A stretch of DNA of 64,000 bases, from NCBI GenBank assembly GCA_021397835.1, contig JAJFZO010000786.1, positions 1 through 64,000 of the forward strand, written 5' to 3'. Shown in pieces: positions 24,253 through 33,669 of this stretch. Within the stretch, counting starts at the first letter, position 1, and every line of letters begins with the position of its first letter. The stretch comes from Moringa oleifera (taxonomy: Eukaryota; Streptophyta; Magnoliopsida; Brassicales; Moringaceae). The notes beneath the pieces were generated by a model that was not told the DNA's origin, made no database searches, and saw nothing but the letters and a program-made list of their open reading frames with translations. Both the position numbers and the translations under genes were made by a program.

Positions 24253-24764
24253 AAGAACATAAACAATAAAATTAATTTCTAAATTCACAGAGAACATGCT
24301 CCAGTAAAAATTTTCTCTCTTAATTTACTTACAATTTCTAGTATCATAAGGGTAACAAACATGGGTATCATCCGATAATACATAATGCCAAGAGAAGAAA
24401 ATTTTAGAACAAAACTAAGTAAGAAATTGCAAGACTTGACAAAAAAATCTCTCTTTCTCTCTTACAATGCTAGATGAAGGTTTGATTAGTTTTACATGCC
24501 ATTTTTCCAAGAATATAAATAGTAATGTTAATTTCCAAATTCACAAAGAACATGCTCTAGTAAAAATTTTCTCCTTTCATTTACTTACAATTTCTAGTAT
24601 CATAATGGTAACAAACATGGGTATCATCCGACAACGCATAATGCCAATAGAAGAAAATTTTAGAACAAAACTAAGTAAGAAATTGCAAGACTTCACAAAA
24701 AAATCTCTCTTTCTCTCTTACAATGCGAGATGAAGTTTTGATTAGTTTTACATACCATTTTTCC
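24253..24764. repeat. 256-bp direct tandem duplication in element A
   Basis: Two units of 256 bp: acaaacatgggtatcatccg occurs at 24355 and 24611, and aagaaattgcaagactt and tctctctttctctcttacaa follow in both. Identity is high (roughly 90%). A third short partial unit (tttaatggtatcatccgaca, about 24770) follows. It is non-coding, although a short reading frame spans the second unit. Confidence 0.88.
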
Positions 24765-25005
24765 TGCTTTAATGGTATCATCCGACAGTAAACAAAGCTT
24801 ATTTCTCAAAATTTCTGGAAAGAACGAAGCTTTGCATCAATTATATGATGTTAAAAGAGAAAAATCTCTATTTCAAAGGCTGGTGTTTTCGGGGGAGAGT
24901 GAAAAAGAACACTGCCAGTGCGTGGGTGAAGATCTTTAAGTATTACAGTACATCATGTATACTATTTAAAGTCTATTACTATTAAAATTATTACATAAGA
25001 TTTTT

Positions 25006-25327
25006 GTTGACCGAGTAGTAAAGTCTCATAAGGTTGATTAAGAGAACTTGGTTTCAAGTCAGCCCCCAGGCATTTTTTCTCAAAATAATTCAAACATATG
25101 TATTATTAAACAAACAACATAACAAACCAAAATCAATTTTAGACCAAATGGTTGTAAATGTAAAATAAGGTTCAGCATTGGGTTCGAGTCTATTGGTTTG
25201 CATTTTCAATCAAGTATTTAAATTAAATAAAAAATTATAAAAATGCATATCACACGTTTCCGTTTGGCTAGATGGCAATGACATTTATCAATCTCTCCAA
25301 GAAAGATTGGATTCGAATCTCCATCAC
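25006..25327 (+). repeat. Three tRNA-like modules, possibly SINE-derived
   Basis: Three blocks about 125-130 bp apart each combine an A-box-like and a B-box-like motif: gaccgagtagt with ggtttcaagtc (25010-25060), gaccaaatggt with gggttcgagtct (25142-25191), and tggctagatggc with gattcgaatct (25265-25320). The layout resembles plant tRNA-derived SINE heads. No acceptor stem or anticodon arm could be closed, so these are not tRNA genes. Confidence 0.35.
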
Positions 25328-25329
25328 AA

Positions 25330-25496
25330 ACTTTTTTTTTCTAATTATAGATTTTTTATTATGGTCCCTCAGAACCGTCATGTATGTTACGTTTTTTATG
25401 GCAGTCTTTCAAGACGATTATGTATTCGATTTTTTAATGACGTTCATAAAAGACCGTCATAAAATACTGTCATTAAAGACAATTTTTCTTATAGTG
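25330..25496 (-). repeat. Terminal and subterminal repeats of CACTA element A
   Basis: On the minus strand the end is CACTATAAGAAAAA, followed by repeated gtctttaatgacag, tatgacggtctttt and gtcttgaaagactgcc-type motifs. Such short, partly palindromic repeats bind the element's accessory protein in En/Spm-type transposons. The motif ctttaatgacagt lies at the same distance from the end in the terminus at 28404, so both belong to one family. Confidence 0.72.
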
Positions 25497-27870
25497 ACAT
25501 GAGCTTTATTCTTAACCCTTTTTTTTCAGATTGTGTAAAAATCTACAAAAAAAAAAAACATTTTCACATGCATTGGGATAATCACATAAGCTCAATCCAT
25601 TTAAAAGTAAATAAAATTTCAACAAAACAATTCATACCTCTCAAATGGATATATCCATCTGTATTATACTGGTCCTCCAACTCGCACTTCATACATTAAG
25701 GGCACAGGCAAGTATTCCATATCATCAAAAAAATGTAAGAGAAAATATCTTTTCCAACTTACACAAAATTACAACAATTTTATTGTCCATCACATCTAAC
25801 TTATTCTCTTCTAATTTTGGACAATATAAATCTCAATCAATTTAGTGATAGCTTTTCCAATAGGTATAGGTAAGCAACTGAATGCAATTGGCAATAATCT
25901 CTCCATCACCAAATGATAATCATGGCTTTTCATATGTTGCAATGTACATGTTCAAATGTCAACACATCTGCCCAAGTTAAATGCATATCCACAGGAAGTT
26001 TCAACTCTTTTATCCACTCAGATATAGCCCTCTTCTGGTCAATATCTAGTGTATACTGAGCTTTTGGTTTTATAAAGCTTCCATTACCTCTATCTTCAAG
26101 ATGCAAGTCGTTTCGACGACAATATAAAGGTAGATCCAACCTTGCCTTGACATTGCCCTTAGTTTTTCTATTAATGTCCATCACGATATGAAACACGTTC
26201 TTGAAAACATTAGTTTTAGTGTGCATGAGATCTTTATTATAAGGGTTCAATAAATCGTGCCAATATGGTAAATCTCAAAAGATATTGTATTTAGTGAAAT
26301 TGTGTAACTCTCCATAGCCATGTGTTCAGTGTTAGCCTCGCATATCAATTATTTTAGGAAACTGTATAGCTACATGATATAGTTCTGCATTAGAGATTCT
26401 CCTTGGTGGTTCACCCTGTTCAATTCAACCCTTAATAAAAAAATTTTTGTTTCATCTAAATGGGCGGTCCATTAGGAGGAATTGTAGATGACAATCAAAA
26501 TAACATATCTTTCAACCATGTTTCAAGTAAAAAGCTTTCGATGATCCCATACAAACTGGACAACCTAATCGACCTACTGTTTGCCAACCTAATAACATAC
26601 CGTATGCAGGGAAGTCATTTATAGTCCATAATAGTGTAGCTTTCATACAAAAGTTTCGCTTGGTTGAGATATCATAAGTTTCCACACCATAATCCCACAA
26701 TAGTTTCAAATCTTTAATTAAGGGCTACAAAAACACATCTATTAGGGCCTTCGGATTGTTCAGATTAGGAATGATTGCTGTTAAAAACATATATTCTCTC
26801 TTCATGCACATCCCTGGTGGAAGATTATACGAGGTCAGAAAGATGGGCCAACATGAATATTCATTGGAGGTCATATTAGGACTGAAGCGATCAGAACATA
26901 ATCTTAATCGCACATTCCTTAGTTCTGATGCGAACTTTGGGCGAGTCAAATTAAAATGCTTCCAAGCTTTCTCATATGAGGGGTGTGCTAATATTCTTTC
27001 TTTGCATTTATTCTCATGATGTCATCTCATATACTCTATAGTAGTATTTGAAGCAAACAATCTTTGCAACCATGGAACTATCGGTAAATACCACATTTGT
27101 TTCTTCAGTACATTCTTACTTCAGTTATTTACTCTTCATCGATTTCAAAAACGACCTTGACCACGAAATCTACATTCTCGCTGTGTAGCATTATCACCAT
27201 AATATAACATGCAACCAGCAGGACAACAATCAATTTTCTTGTAACTACATCAAGCTGAGAGATTAATTTTTTAGTCTGATAGAAATTATCGGCATCTTAT
27301 TACTTGTCGAATACTTCTTTAAAAAGGGTGATTAATTCATCAATGTATGCCATAGTTACATTATAATCAAATTTGATATTCATCAATCTCATAAAAACTA
27401 ATAAGACTGAGTGAGTCTGACATCCATCCCACAAGGGTGATTGGGTAACATTTAACATATCATAGAATTTTGATGACTCCAAATTCAGTAATTCTGGCTC
27501 AACATTCGGAACAAAGGATGGCCTACAACATCCATGACCCCTTTTTCATGACTATTGATATCCTCGTGGACTGATGTAGATTCATAATGACTTAAAACGA
27601 ATGGAGTAGGAGCCCTACCATGGTTATGCCAATGGTAATAGTCAGGTTGAAAACATTTTCTATATAGCTGTAGTCTTACTATATCTAGCTCGTAAAAGCG
27701 TAGATACTTGCATTTCGCACAAGGACACTTGATCAACCGATTTACTTGGTACACAGGTAGCTGACATGCAACTGATATAAATTCTTCAACCCCAACATAA
27801 ATTCTGGTGACAAATCATTCGTAAAAGTTCTCCTACTATGCATCTAGTGATGATGCTCAGGAATTTCCAT
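25497..27870 (-). pseudogene. TNP2: TNP2-type CACTA transposase, second gene, interrupted by element A
   Basis: A second, more diverged TNP2 gene. The start codon at 27870 opens MEIPEHHH; a frameshift follows, then the N-terminal domain with IKCPCAKCKYLRFYELDIVR (about 27690-27730). Downstream family blocks include MTRPKFASELRNVRL, TSYNLPPGMCMKREYM, KLLWDYGVETYD, DLMHTKTNVFKNVF, NVKARLDLPLYCRR and a KSHDYHLVMERLLPIAF-like block near 25900. After a probable intron (about 25550-25630) the minus strand reads LHNLKKKVKNKAHV, and at 25497 the coding sequence is cut by the CACTA end of element A. Confidence 0.88.
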
Positions 27871-28403
27871 CTAAAAAAAAAGTCAGATAAAAAAACCAAT
27901 CATCCCATTCTTAGTAAACTATTGATATAAATAAACATTAATTTTTTTTAAGGTGATATTGATAAGATGAATAGATATGGCTTCTATCTCATTATTAAAT
28001 TGGCTTTTCACTAGAACAAGTTTAAGCGAGCAACTAGTTCATAAAAATTTTAACAACACCTCTCCATGGTTCTCTAAATGCATGAAATAGACTATTGATA
28101 TAACATACATATGCACTCGAAGAATAAGTGGAGAGAGAAGCACAAAATTTAAATGAATTATTTCTTTGTATAATCTTATTTACTATAATGATAACGCCTT
28201 TTCATGAACAATCTGAATTAGGAACTATTCAAAAGGTAACTAGATAAAGTTAAACCTTGGATGGGTTTCTAAAGAGAAACTTAAAGTGGATTCTAAAACA
28301 TAATACAAGAAAAACTTGCATGAATAATTGAAGAAACCATTCTCTAAATAACTATCACAATTTTGATAAATTGATCAGTTAAAAGTTAAATTTTCTAAAT
28401 TAC
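27871..28403. other. 5' flank of the second TNP2 gene, no gene seen
   Basis: A/T-rich non-coding sequence upstream of the second TNP2 start. No terminus of that element is visible here. At 28404 the terminus of another CACTA element begins, pointing right, so the second element's own 5' end is either beyond it or lost. Confidence 0.45.
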
Positions 28404-28416
28404 TACTACAAATAAA

Positions 28417-28905
28417 AGCTTTAATGACAGTTAAAAATAGCTTTTAATGACAGTCGTTGTTATCTTTGTTCATGTCATTAAAGGGGAGAGATTTTAATGA
28501 CACTTATTAAAAACTGTCATTAAATGCCCTTATTTTTAATGATAATTGTAATAGAACTGTCGTTAAAGGGATAGGGCCTTTAATGACGGTTCTATTAAAA
28601 CTTCTGTTAAAAAGGAGCCTTTAATGATAGTTCTAATAGAACTATCATTAAAAGGGAGGACCTTTAATGACAGTTCTATTAGAACTGTCGTTAAAGGGGA
28701 GGACCTTTAATGACAATTCTAATAGAACTGTCTTTAAAAAAAGAGGACCTTTTAATGACAGCTCTAATAGAACTGTCGTTAAAAAAAATGAGGCCTTTAA
28801 TGACAGTTCTATTAGAACTGTCATAAAAAAATTGGGAGATGATAGTTTTAATAAAACTGTCGTTAAAGGCCCCCTTTAACGACAGTTGTGATGAAACTAT
28901 CATTA
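28417..28905. repeat. Array of about 43-bp palindromic units
   Basis: Units such as ctttaatgacagttctatt then agaactgtcgttaaaggg repeat with a spacing of 42-47 bp (starts at 28658, 28700, 28744 and 28791). Each is a near-perfect hairpin with arms of about 15 bp. Because the unit is palindromic, both strands show an open frame of about 70 codons with the same repeated residues (NDSSNRTVIK type). This explains the frames; they are not genes. Confidence 0.88.
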
Positions 28906-28909
28906 AAAG

Positions 28910-28933
28910 TATATATATATATATATATATATA
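28910..28933. repeat. (AT)n microsatellite
   Basis: About 12 uninterrupted TA/AT dinucleotides directly after the palindromic array. Confidence 0.97.
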
Positions 28934-29629
28934 ATTTTAAAATAAATACAAAATTTTTATATTCAAATTATCCAAAACCTGCATATATAAAATTCTTCAT
29001 CTCTTCCACATCAACCTATATATTAATACAATTCTTCATAATATGCAACTAAAATTTTTTCTATCAAAATTAAATTATAATATGTAAATATGACTCTTCA
29101 ATTAAACTTAGTCAACACATATAAATATATAATTATTAAATACATTAATCACAGTTCCTTTTATACACTTCAATGAAACAACTATACTATTTTTCTTTCT
29201 TCAACATAATTACACCAACATTTCAATATCAACACTTAAATGAAACAACTATACTATCTTTCTTTCTTCATTCAACATAATTATACCAACACTTCAATAC
29301 CAACACTTTTAACACTTTAATACTAACACTTCAATACCAACACTTTAACACTTCAATATCAACACTTCAATGAAAAAACTTTTTTCTATTATACAATTCA
29401 ATATCATTCTCATTGAAACCATCATTACTTCTTTCATATTTGAAAATACTCAACATAATCCAATCCAAAAATGCACCAAAAGATGAATAAAATAAAAGAA
29501 AAAGAAGTGATATCATAATTGAACTTCATATGTACAATACATGAGTTTAAATATACATTATCATACACAATCCTAAAAATTCAACTATATAAATTCAATG
29601 ATGTTCATGTGTACAAAAATCTTTAAGGT
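28934..29629. other. A/T-rich interior of element B, no gene seen
   Basis: Very A/T-rich sequence with short local repeats (for example caacacttcaatac and aacactttaacacttcaata between 29220 and 29370). No coding block is recognised until the Ulp1-like 3' exon at 29630. Confidence 0.5.
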
Positions 29630-30250
29630 TCAACTTTCTAATATGGCACTCCAAAGAAATTGTCCAACCTCTTTTCTAATTTCATCAATATCCCATTGGG
29701 TGTAAGTATCCATGTCCACTACTATATTTATAAAAAAAAAAGTTAGTCCAATTAAAACTTTTAGGAAGCGCATTAATTAATTACTGAAGTATTTATATAA
29801 GTAAATGCTTAAAAACCTACCATTTTCGCATATGGGCTATTCCTATCACGTGTATCAATGATGTCCCTTAAAAATTTCATAATATAATATCCACAGTTAG
29901 TATTTGAAGGTTGATGTGGACATTACATTAAAAAATTTTAATTGTTATATTTTATAAAATAAATAAAGCTAACATTACATATAGGTTTAAATATACATAC
30001 CTTAACAAGAATACTCTTAAGAATGCGCTTATTACTTGATTCTTTGATAACTTGGGTTAATTTAAAAGAGCTACCAATAGAAAATAATCAATAGTCTTAA
30101 GAGTAAACAAAATGCATACTAAAATAAATAAAAATATTTTTACTTACGTGGACATAAGTTGATCTAGTTTTTGATGAGAATAATGATTCAAAGGATCAAA
30201 AATACTGTACACAAAATTACGATGCTCAACAACCACCAACATCTAGTGCT
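29630..30250 (-). pseudogene. Ulp1-like cysteine protease (family C48) remnant, 3' exons
   Basis: Several minus-strand exons with recognisable splice sites. The first (about 30250-30145) reads KKH-stop-MLVVVEHRNFVYSIFDPL: the catalytic His (codon 30246-30248) is followed by a stop where the family has Trp, and the Asp is in FDPL (30195-30197). The third exon (about 29925-29821) reads CPHQPSNTNCGYYIMKF, with the Gln (29911-29913) and the nucleophile Cys (29893-29895) six residues later, as in SUMO proteases. The last exon reads WDIDEIRKEVGQFL and stops at 29630. The family cleaves SUMO or similar tags and is often carried by plant DNA transposons. Upstream exons are missing. Confidence 0.7.
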
Positions 30251-30344
30251 TCTTACATTATGAAAAATAAATGTTAAAAATATTTTGGATAAAACTATTA
30301 ATAATTTTAACAAGTATTATAATTTATCTTAAGTTATAAGGAAA

Positions 30345-30830
30345 TAACATTTAGTTATTTACCTTACAAGCATCAAATTTATTAATTAAAACTTAAATAA
30401 ATAATTAATAAATATTTTGTTAATTAAAACATAGTTAATATTTAATTAACATCTAATTAATTATTATATAAGCACTTAACTAGCTAGTGACCTAATTAAA
30501 ATTTAAATAACATTTAATTTTTTACTTCCCAAGCATCTAATTTATTAATATTAGCTAAATAAATGATTAATAACTAACTAGTTAATTAATATATAGTAAA
30601 TTAATTATCATCTAATTAATTACTACACAAGCATCTAACTAGCTAGTAACTTGATTAAAATTTAAATAATATTTAATGATTTATTGTATAAGTATATAAT
30701 TAATTAATTATCTATTTAAAATTTAATTGCTTATATTAATTTATGTTAACCACAAAATCAATATAATTAAATTTGAAAAAAATATACCAATTACTCTTAC
30801 CTAAAAAATTAATTCAAACATAAATTTATC
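30345..30830. repeat. A/T-rich tandem repeat, about 160-bp period, three units
   Basis: Blocks starting ataacatttagttatttacc (30345), ataacatttaattttttact (about 30508) and ataatatttaatgatttatt (about 30665) share the following order: aagcatctaatttattaat, then tagttaattaatat, atctaattaattac and aactagctagtaac. Units decay towards the right. Non-coding. Confidence 0.65.
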
Positions 30831-31180
30831 TACACCTAATATATAATTAATTTATCAAAATATAAATTCATCTAATTAATGTCTAATTCATTTATCAATT
30901 AATCTAAAAATTTTAATAATTATCAAATAATAAATGCATCAATGTATAACCATTCATACTAAACATATTCATCTAAAAATACTTACAAAAAAAGCTTAAA
31001 TTTCATCAATTAATAAAAATTCACCAAACACACTTAATAAAGAACTTCTCAAAATGATATACATTCTCAATATATTTTTAAAATAAAATTAACCAAATTC
31101 AATCAAAATTGTGACAACTTAAATTTCATAAAAAAATTTCGAATCTATACCGTAATACTTACATATGTTTGAATGTCAAA
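30831..31180. other. A/T-rich sequence, no gene seen
   Basis: Non-coding A/T-rich interior of element B between the 160-bp repeats and the ATGA microsatellite. Nothing recognised. Confidence 0.5.
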
Positions 31181-31181
31181 G

Positions 31182-31202
31182 ATGAATGAATGAATGAATG
31201 AA
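31182..31202. repeat. (ATGA)5 microsatellite
   Basis: Five copies of the tetranucleotide atga/tgaa, marking the change from A/T-rich to GA-rich sequence. Confidence 0.92.
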
Positions 31203-31269
31203 GGGGGATTGTGCGGCTGCTACTTATGAAGATTGAGATAAATGAGAGAGAAGGGAGCAAGAAACAGCA

Positions 31270-31600
31270 AACAGAAGAGAGTTGGAGAGAGGTAATGTGG
31301 TTACTAGTAGTTGGCCTAGCTATTTCTGGATTGAGAGTAAAGAAGAGAACGCCAAAAGAGAGAAGAGAACGCCAGAAGAGAGAAGAAAGGCAGTGCCGTT
31401 GCTATGCCAGTGGCTGCTCTAACTGGTTCTGGATAGAGACTGAAGAGGGTCAAAGAGAAGCAGTATGACTGCCAGCAGCTAGCCTAGCTACTTCTAGATG
31501 GAGAGCAAAGATGAGAAGGTTGGAGAGAAGTAGTGCGACTACTAGCAGCTGGTCTAGTTACTTCTGGACAGAGAACAAAGAGGAGAAAGATGAAAGAGAG
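31270..31600. repeat. GA-rich repeats of about 70 bp
   Basis: The block gagagaggtaatgtggttac-tagtagttggcctagctatttctgg (starting 31283) returns in changed form at about 31452 (gagaagcagtatgactgcca) and 31522 (gagaagtagtgcgactacta), the last two 70 bp apart. A smaller duplication, agagaagagaacgcc, lies at 31350-31385. The 85-codon frame at 31211-31468 is a by-product of this GA-rich composition. Confidence 0.65.
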
Positions 31601-31819
31601 AGTAAAAATTGAGTGTGAGCATCTAGTAGGCTCTGGAGACGAATTAAGAATCCATAGCTTAAAAGTAAGGCTAGATAACCTTCAATGCCAGTTCTATAAT
31701 AATTACCGTTGAGGCCACAAACTTTAACGCCAGTTATTCCAGAACTGGCGTTAAAGGCTTTAGGGCAATTGCAAATGCTGGTTATTGGCTCTTCTATTTT
31801 TGATCGAGTTAATGGGGTC

Positions 31820-33480
31820 TCCATTAACTGCTTTTATGACCCAGACTTCTCAAACTACTGCAGCTCCAGTGCAAGATCCCAATTAGTCAGCCAATTCTAA
31901 TTCTCAAGTCCAGACAATATCTGCTACTGCACCAATTTCAGAATAATGGTATCAAATAATATTACCACTAGTATCGTGGGTATGATGCATATCAGCAATA
32001 TTAACCCTACCAACAGCACTTTGTTCAATAGTACCAGCAACAACCTTTGTAGGCTTATACCTCATGGATGGCTAGACAACATCAAGCTCAAGTGTACATG
32101 CAGCCAATGGCTCTATAACCTTAATTGTCAATGCAGCCTACAGGTGCAACCTCACATTTTGCCCTAATCCCAATTGTAACCCTTTGGATAGCCTCAGTCA
32201 CGTCCTCCTATCCCAGCACCAATGGTTTCCTAATCTCAGAATCAGGTACAAGTAAATCCATACCCTCAGGCTCAACCTACAGTGCTGCCACATTCTCAAG
32301 TTCTTTTGCAGACTCATGCACCATCCTAACGTCCTCCTTACCTTCAAACTCAGCCTAGTTCACAGAGCTACTCAAATAATCCTCATTTCAACACATGTAA
32401 ATGCCTCAGTATCAGTAGCCTAATGATCAGATGAAACATCTATAGACTCACTTCCAGTCACAAGCTTTATCTCAGCTTCATCCCGTTTCTCAAACTCAAG
32501 CTCTGCTGCAACTGTCAATTCAGATTCATTCCCAGCCCCTTCATCTACAGCCTAACGAGCCTCTGAATTCTAATGTGCAGTCTCAGACAAAGTAGTCATC
32601 AGGCCATGTAGTGATAGGCCATGTAAGTTATCCTCAACACAGCCTCACCAGCATGTGCAGTTGGGAGCCTCACAGCATACAACTATGCATCCACAAGGTA
32701 GGCCTTAGTTCAGATTGCAATGTCCTGTTCAAGCTCAGTATCCCCAACACATTGCTCATCTGAGTCCACCTCAGTCTCATGCTAAAATGCCAAACTAGCA
32801 AAAACTAGTTTTGCCACCTTCTCCAGGTAGAGTTGTAAATGGCCCTTCAGCCCAACTGCAGCCATTTCATCTTCATGCTCAACAACTAGTTCTGGCAGAA
32901 CTGGTGTATTTGATTAAAGGCATTAGAACTAGTTCTTCTCCCTTCAGCATTCGCAATAGTAGGCACAGTCTCCTCTAAAGTAGTAGAAGATGCATGTGAT
33001 GCCAAGCTCTCAGAAGTGGCGACAGCTGAAACTACCATGGATTGTTTAGGTGCTCTAAGTAATACTAAAGATTCATTATGAGGTTTTGGTTGTTATAGAG
33101 AGTTCTTTAAACAAGCATCCACATCCCGTTGAGGAAGAGATAAGCTAGCTTCCCCACAGAGCCTCAAAGTTTTAGGTGACCCAACCTTTTCAATGGCAAA
33201 AGAGCCACCTGATAAAAATTCAGCAACCTTCTCACCAACAAATGCACTAGTTGGTTTAACTATCACCTGTACTACCCTTAATGAAGGAGATGCGACTGCT
33301 TTGTGTGCATCACATGCATGTTCAATGTTCAGTGATTCTGCAACAACACGTACTGGAACCCTACGTTTTTTAACTGTAGCTATATTCACAAATGGTAGAT
33401 TTTAGGAACCTTGGTTAATTGGATAATTAAATTTTGGTGCCTGCGATTTAGGTGCCATCCGACTACTTGTTAATGGCAAA
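31820..33480 (+). pseudogene. Gln/Pro/Ser-rich protein pseudogene, host-type, unidentified
   Basis: The plus strand reads MTQTSQTTAAPVQDPN at about 31837, then segments such as QQYYHQYRGYDAYQQYYPY-like and QPMALQP (31960-32160) and, in another frame, QVQVNPYPQAQPTVLPHSQ (32247-32310), QRPPYLQTQPSSQSYSNNP, SQLHPVSQTQALLQL and QPLHLQPNEPLNSNVQSQ up to about 32590. Stops fall where Gln codons are expected (CAG or CAA to TAG or TAA). Composition is unlike any transposon protein nearby. The Gln/Pro-rich, Tyr-containing style is common in plant nuclear and RNA-related proteins, but I cannot name it. From about 32900 to 33480 a Ser/Ala/Thr-rich part follows with uncertain frame. No introns are obvious. 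Confidence 0.5.
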
Positions 33481-33669
33481 GAACTCGGTGGAAAAAATAT
33501 GGATCCAGCATTCTAAGAGTTGATAAAATAATTAATTTGATGAGAAGGTGGAAAGATGAAATTGATTGAGATTAGGAAGGCAAGTTAGGATGAGATCTTG
33601 GACCTGATGCTCCAGCATTTGAGTAGGTATCAGTTCATTTATCAAGCCTCAGCTTTTCATATGTGTCTA
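33481..33669. other. Unassigned sequence before inverted IGS
   Basis: About 190 bp with no recognised family, between the Gln/Pro-rich pseudogene and the first inverted IGS A/T half, which starts near 33670. Confidence 0.4.

Larger units (their letters stand above)
20998..25496 (-). mobile_element. CACTA element A, 3'-truncated, with TNP2
   Basis: Read on the minus strand, the element starts at 25496 with CACTATAAGAAAAA and subterminal motifs (ctttaatgacagt, tatgacggtcttt). About 2.4 kb of 5' non-coding sequence follows, then a TNP2 transposase gene from 23094. The element is cut at about 20998 inside TNP2 by IGS sequence, so its right end is lost. At 25496/25497 it interrupts a second TNP2 gene and is therefore nested in it. 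Confidence 0.8.
28404..31800 (+). mobile_element. CACTA element B with palindromic ends and an Ulp1-like gene remnant
   Basis: The left end at 28404 is TACTACAAATAAAAGC, a CACTACAA terminus with the first C changed to T, followed by about ten palindromic subterminal units (28417-28905). The right subterminal region is seen at 31685-31770, where ctttaacgccagtt and aactggcgttaaag (31722-31735 and 31743-31756) form the same kind of palindrome. The exact right end is not visible (estimated near 31800). Inside are A/T-rich repeats, a minus-strand Ulp1/C48 protease remnant and GA-rich repeats. No TNP2 is present, so it would have depended on another element. Confidence 0.6.

Noticed and set aside
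25006..25327. True tRNA genes
   Set aside because: A-box and B-box-like words are present, but I could not pair an acceptor stem or find a proper anticodon arm.
28667..28903. Open frames of about 70 codons on both strands with the same repeated residues
   Set aside because: Both come from the palindromic 43-bp subterminal units; a palindrome gives the same frame on each strand.
31211..31468. 85-codon plus-strand open frame rich in Glu, Arg and Lys
   Set aside because: Explained by GA-rich tandem repeats of about 70 bp; no domain seen.
33093..33389. 98-codon minus-strand open frame
   Set aside because: It overlaps a plus-strand frame of similar length in the Gln/Pro-rich pseudogene region, with no recognisable domain and unclear coding strand, so it is not listed as a gene.
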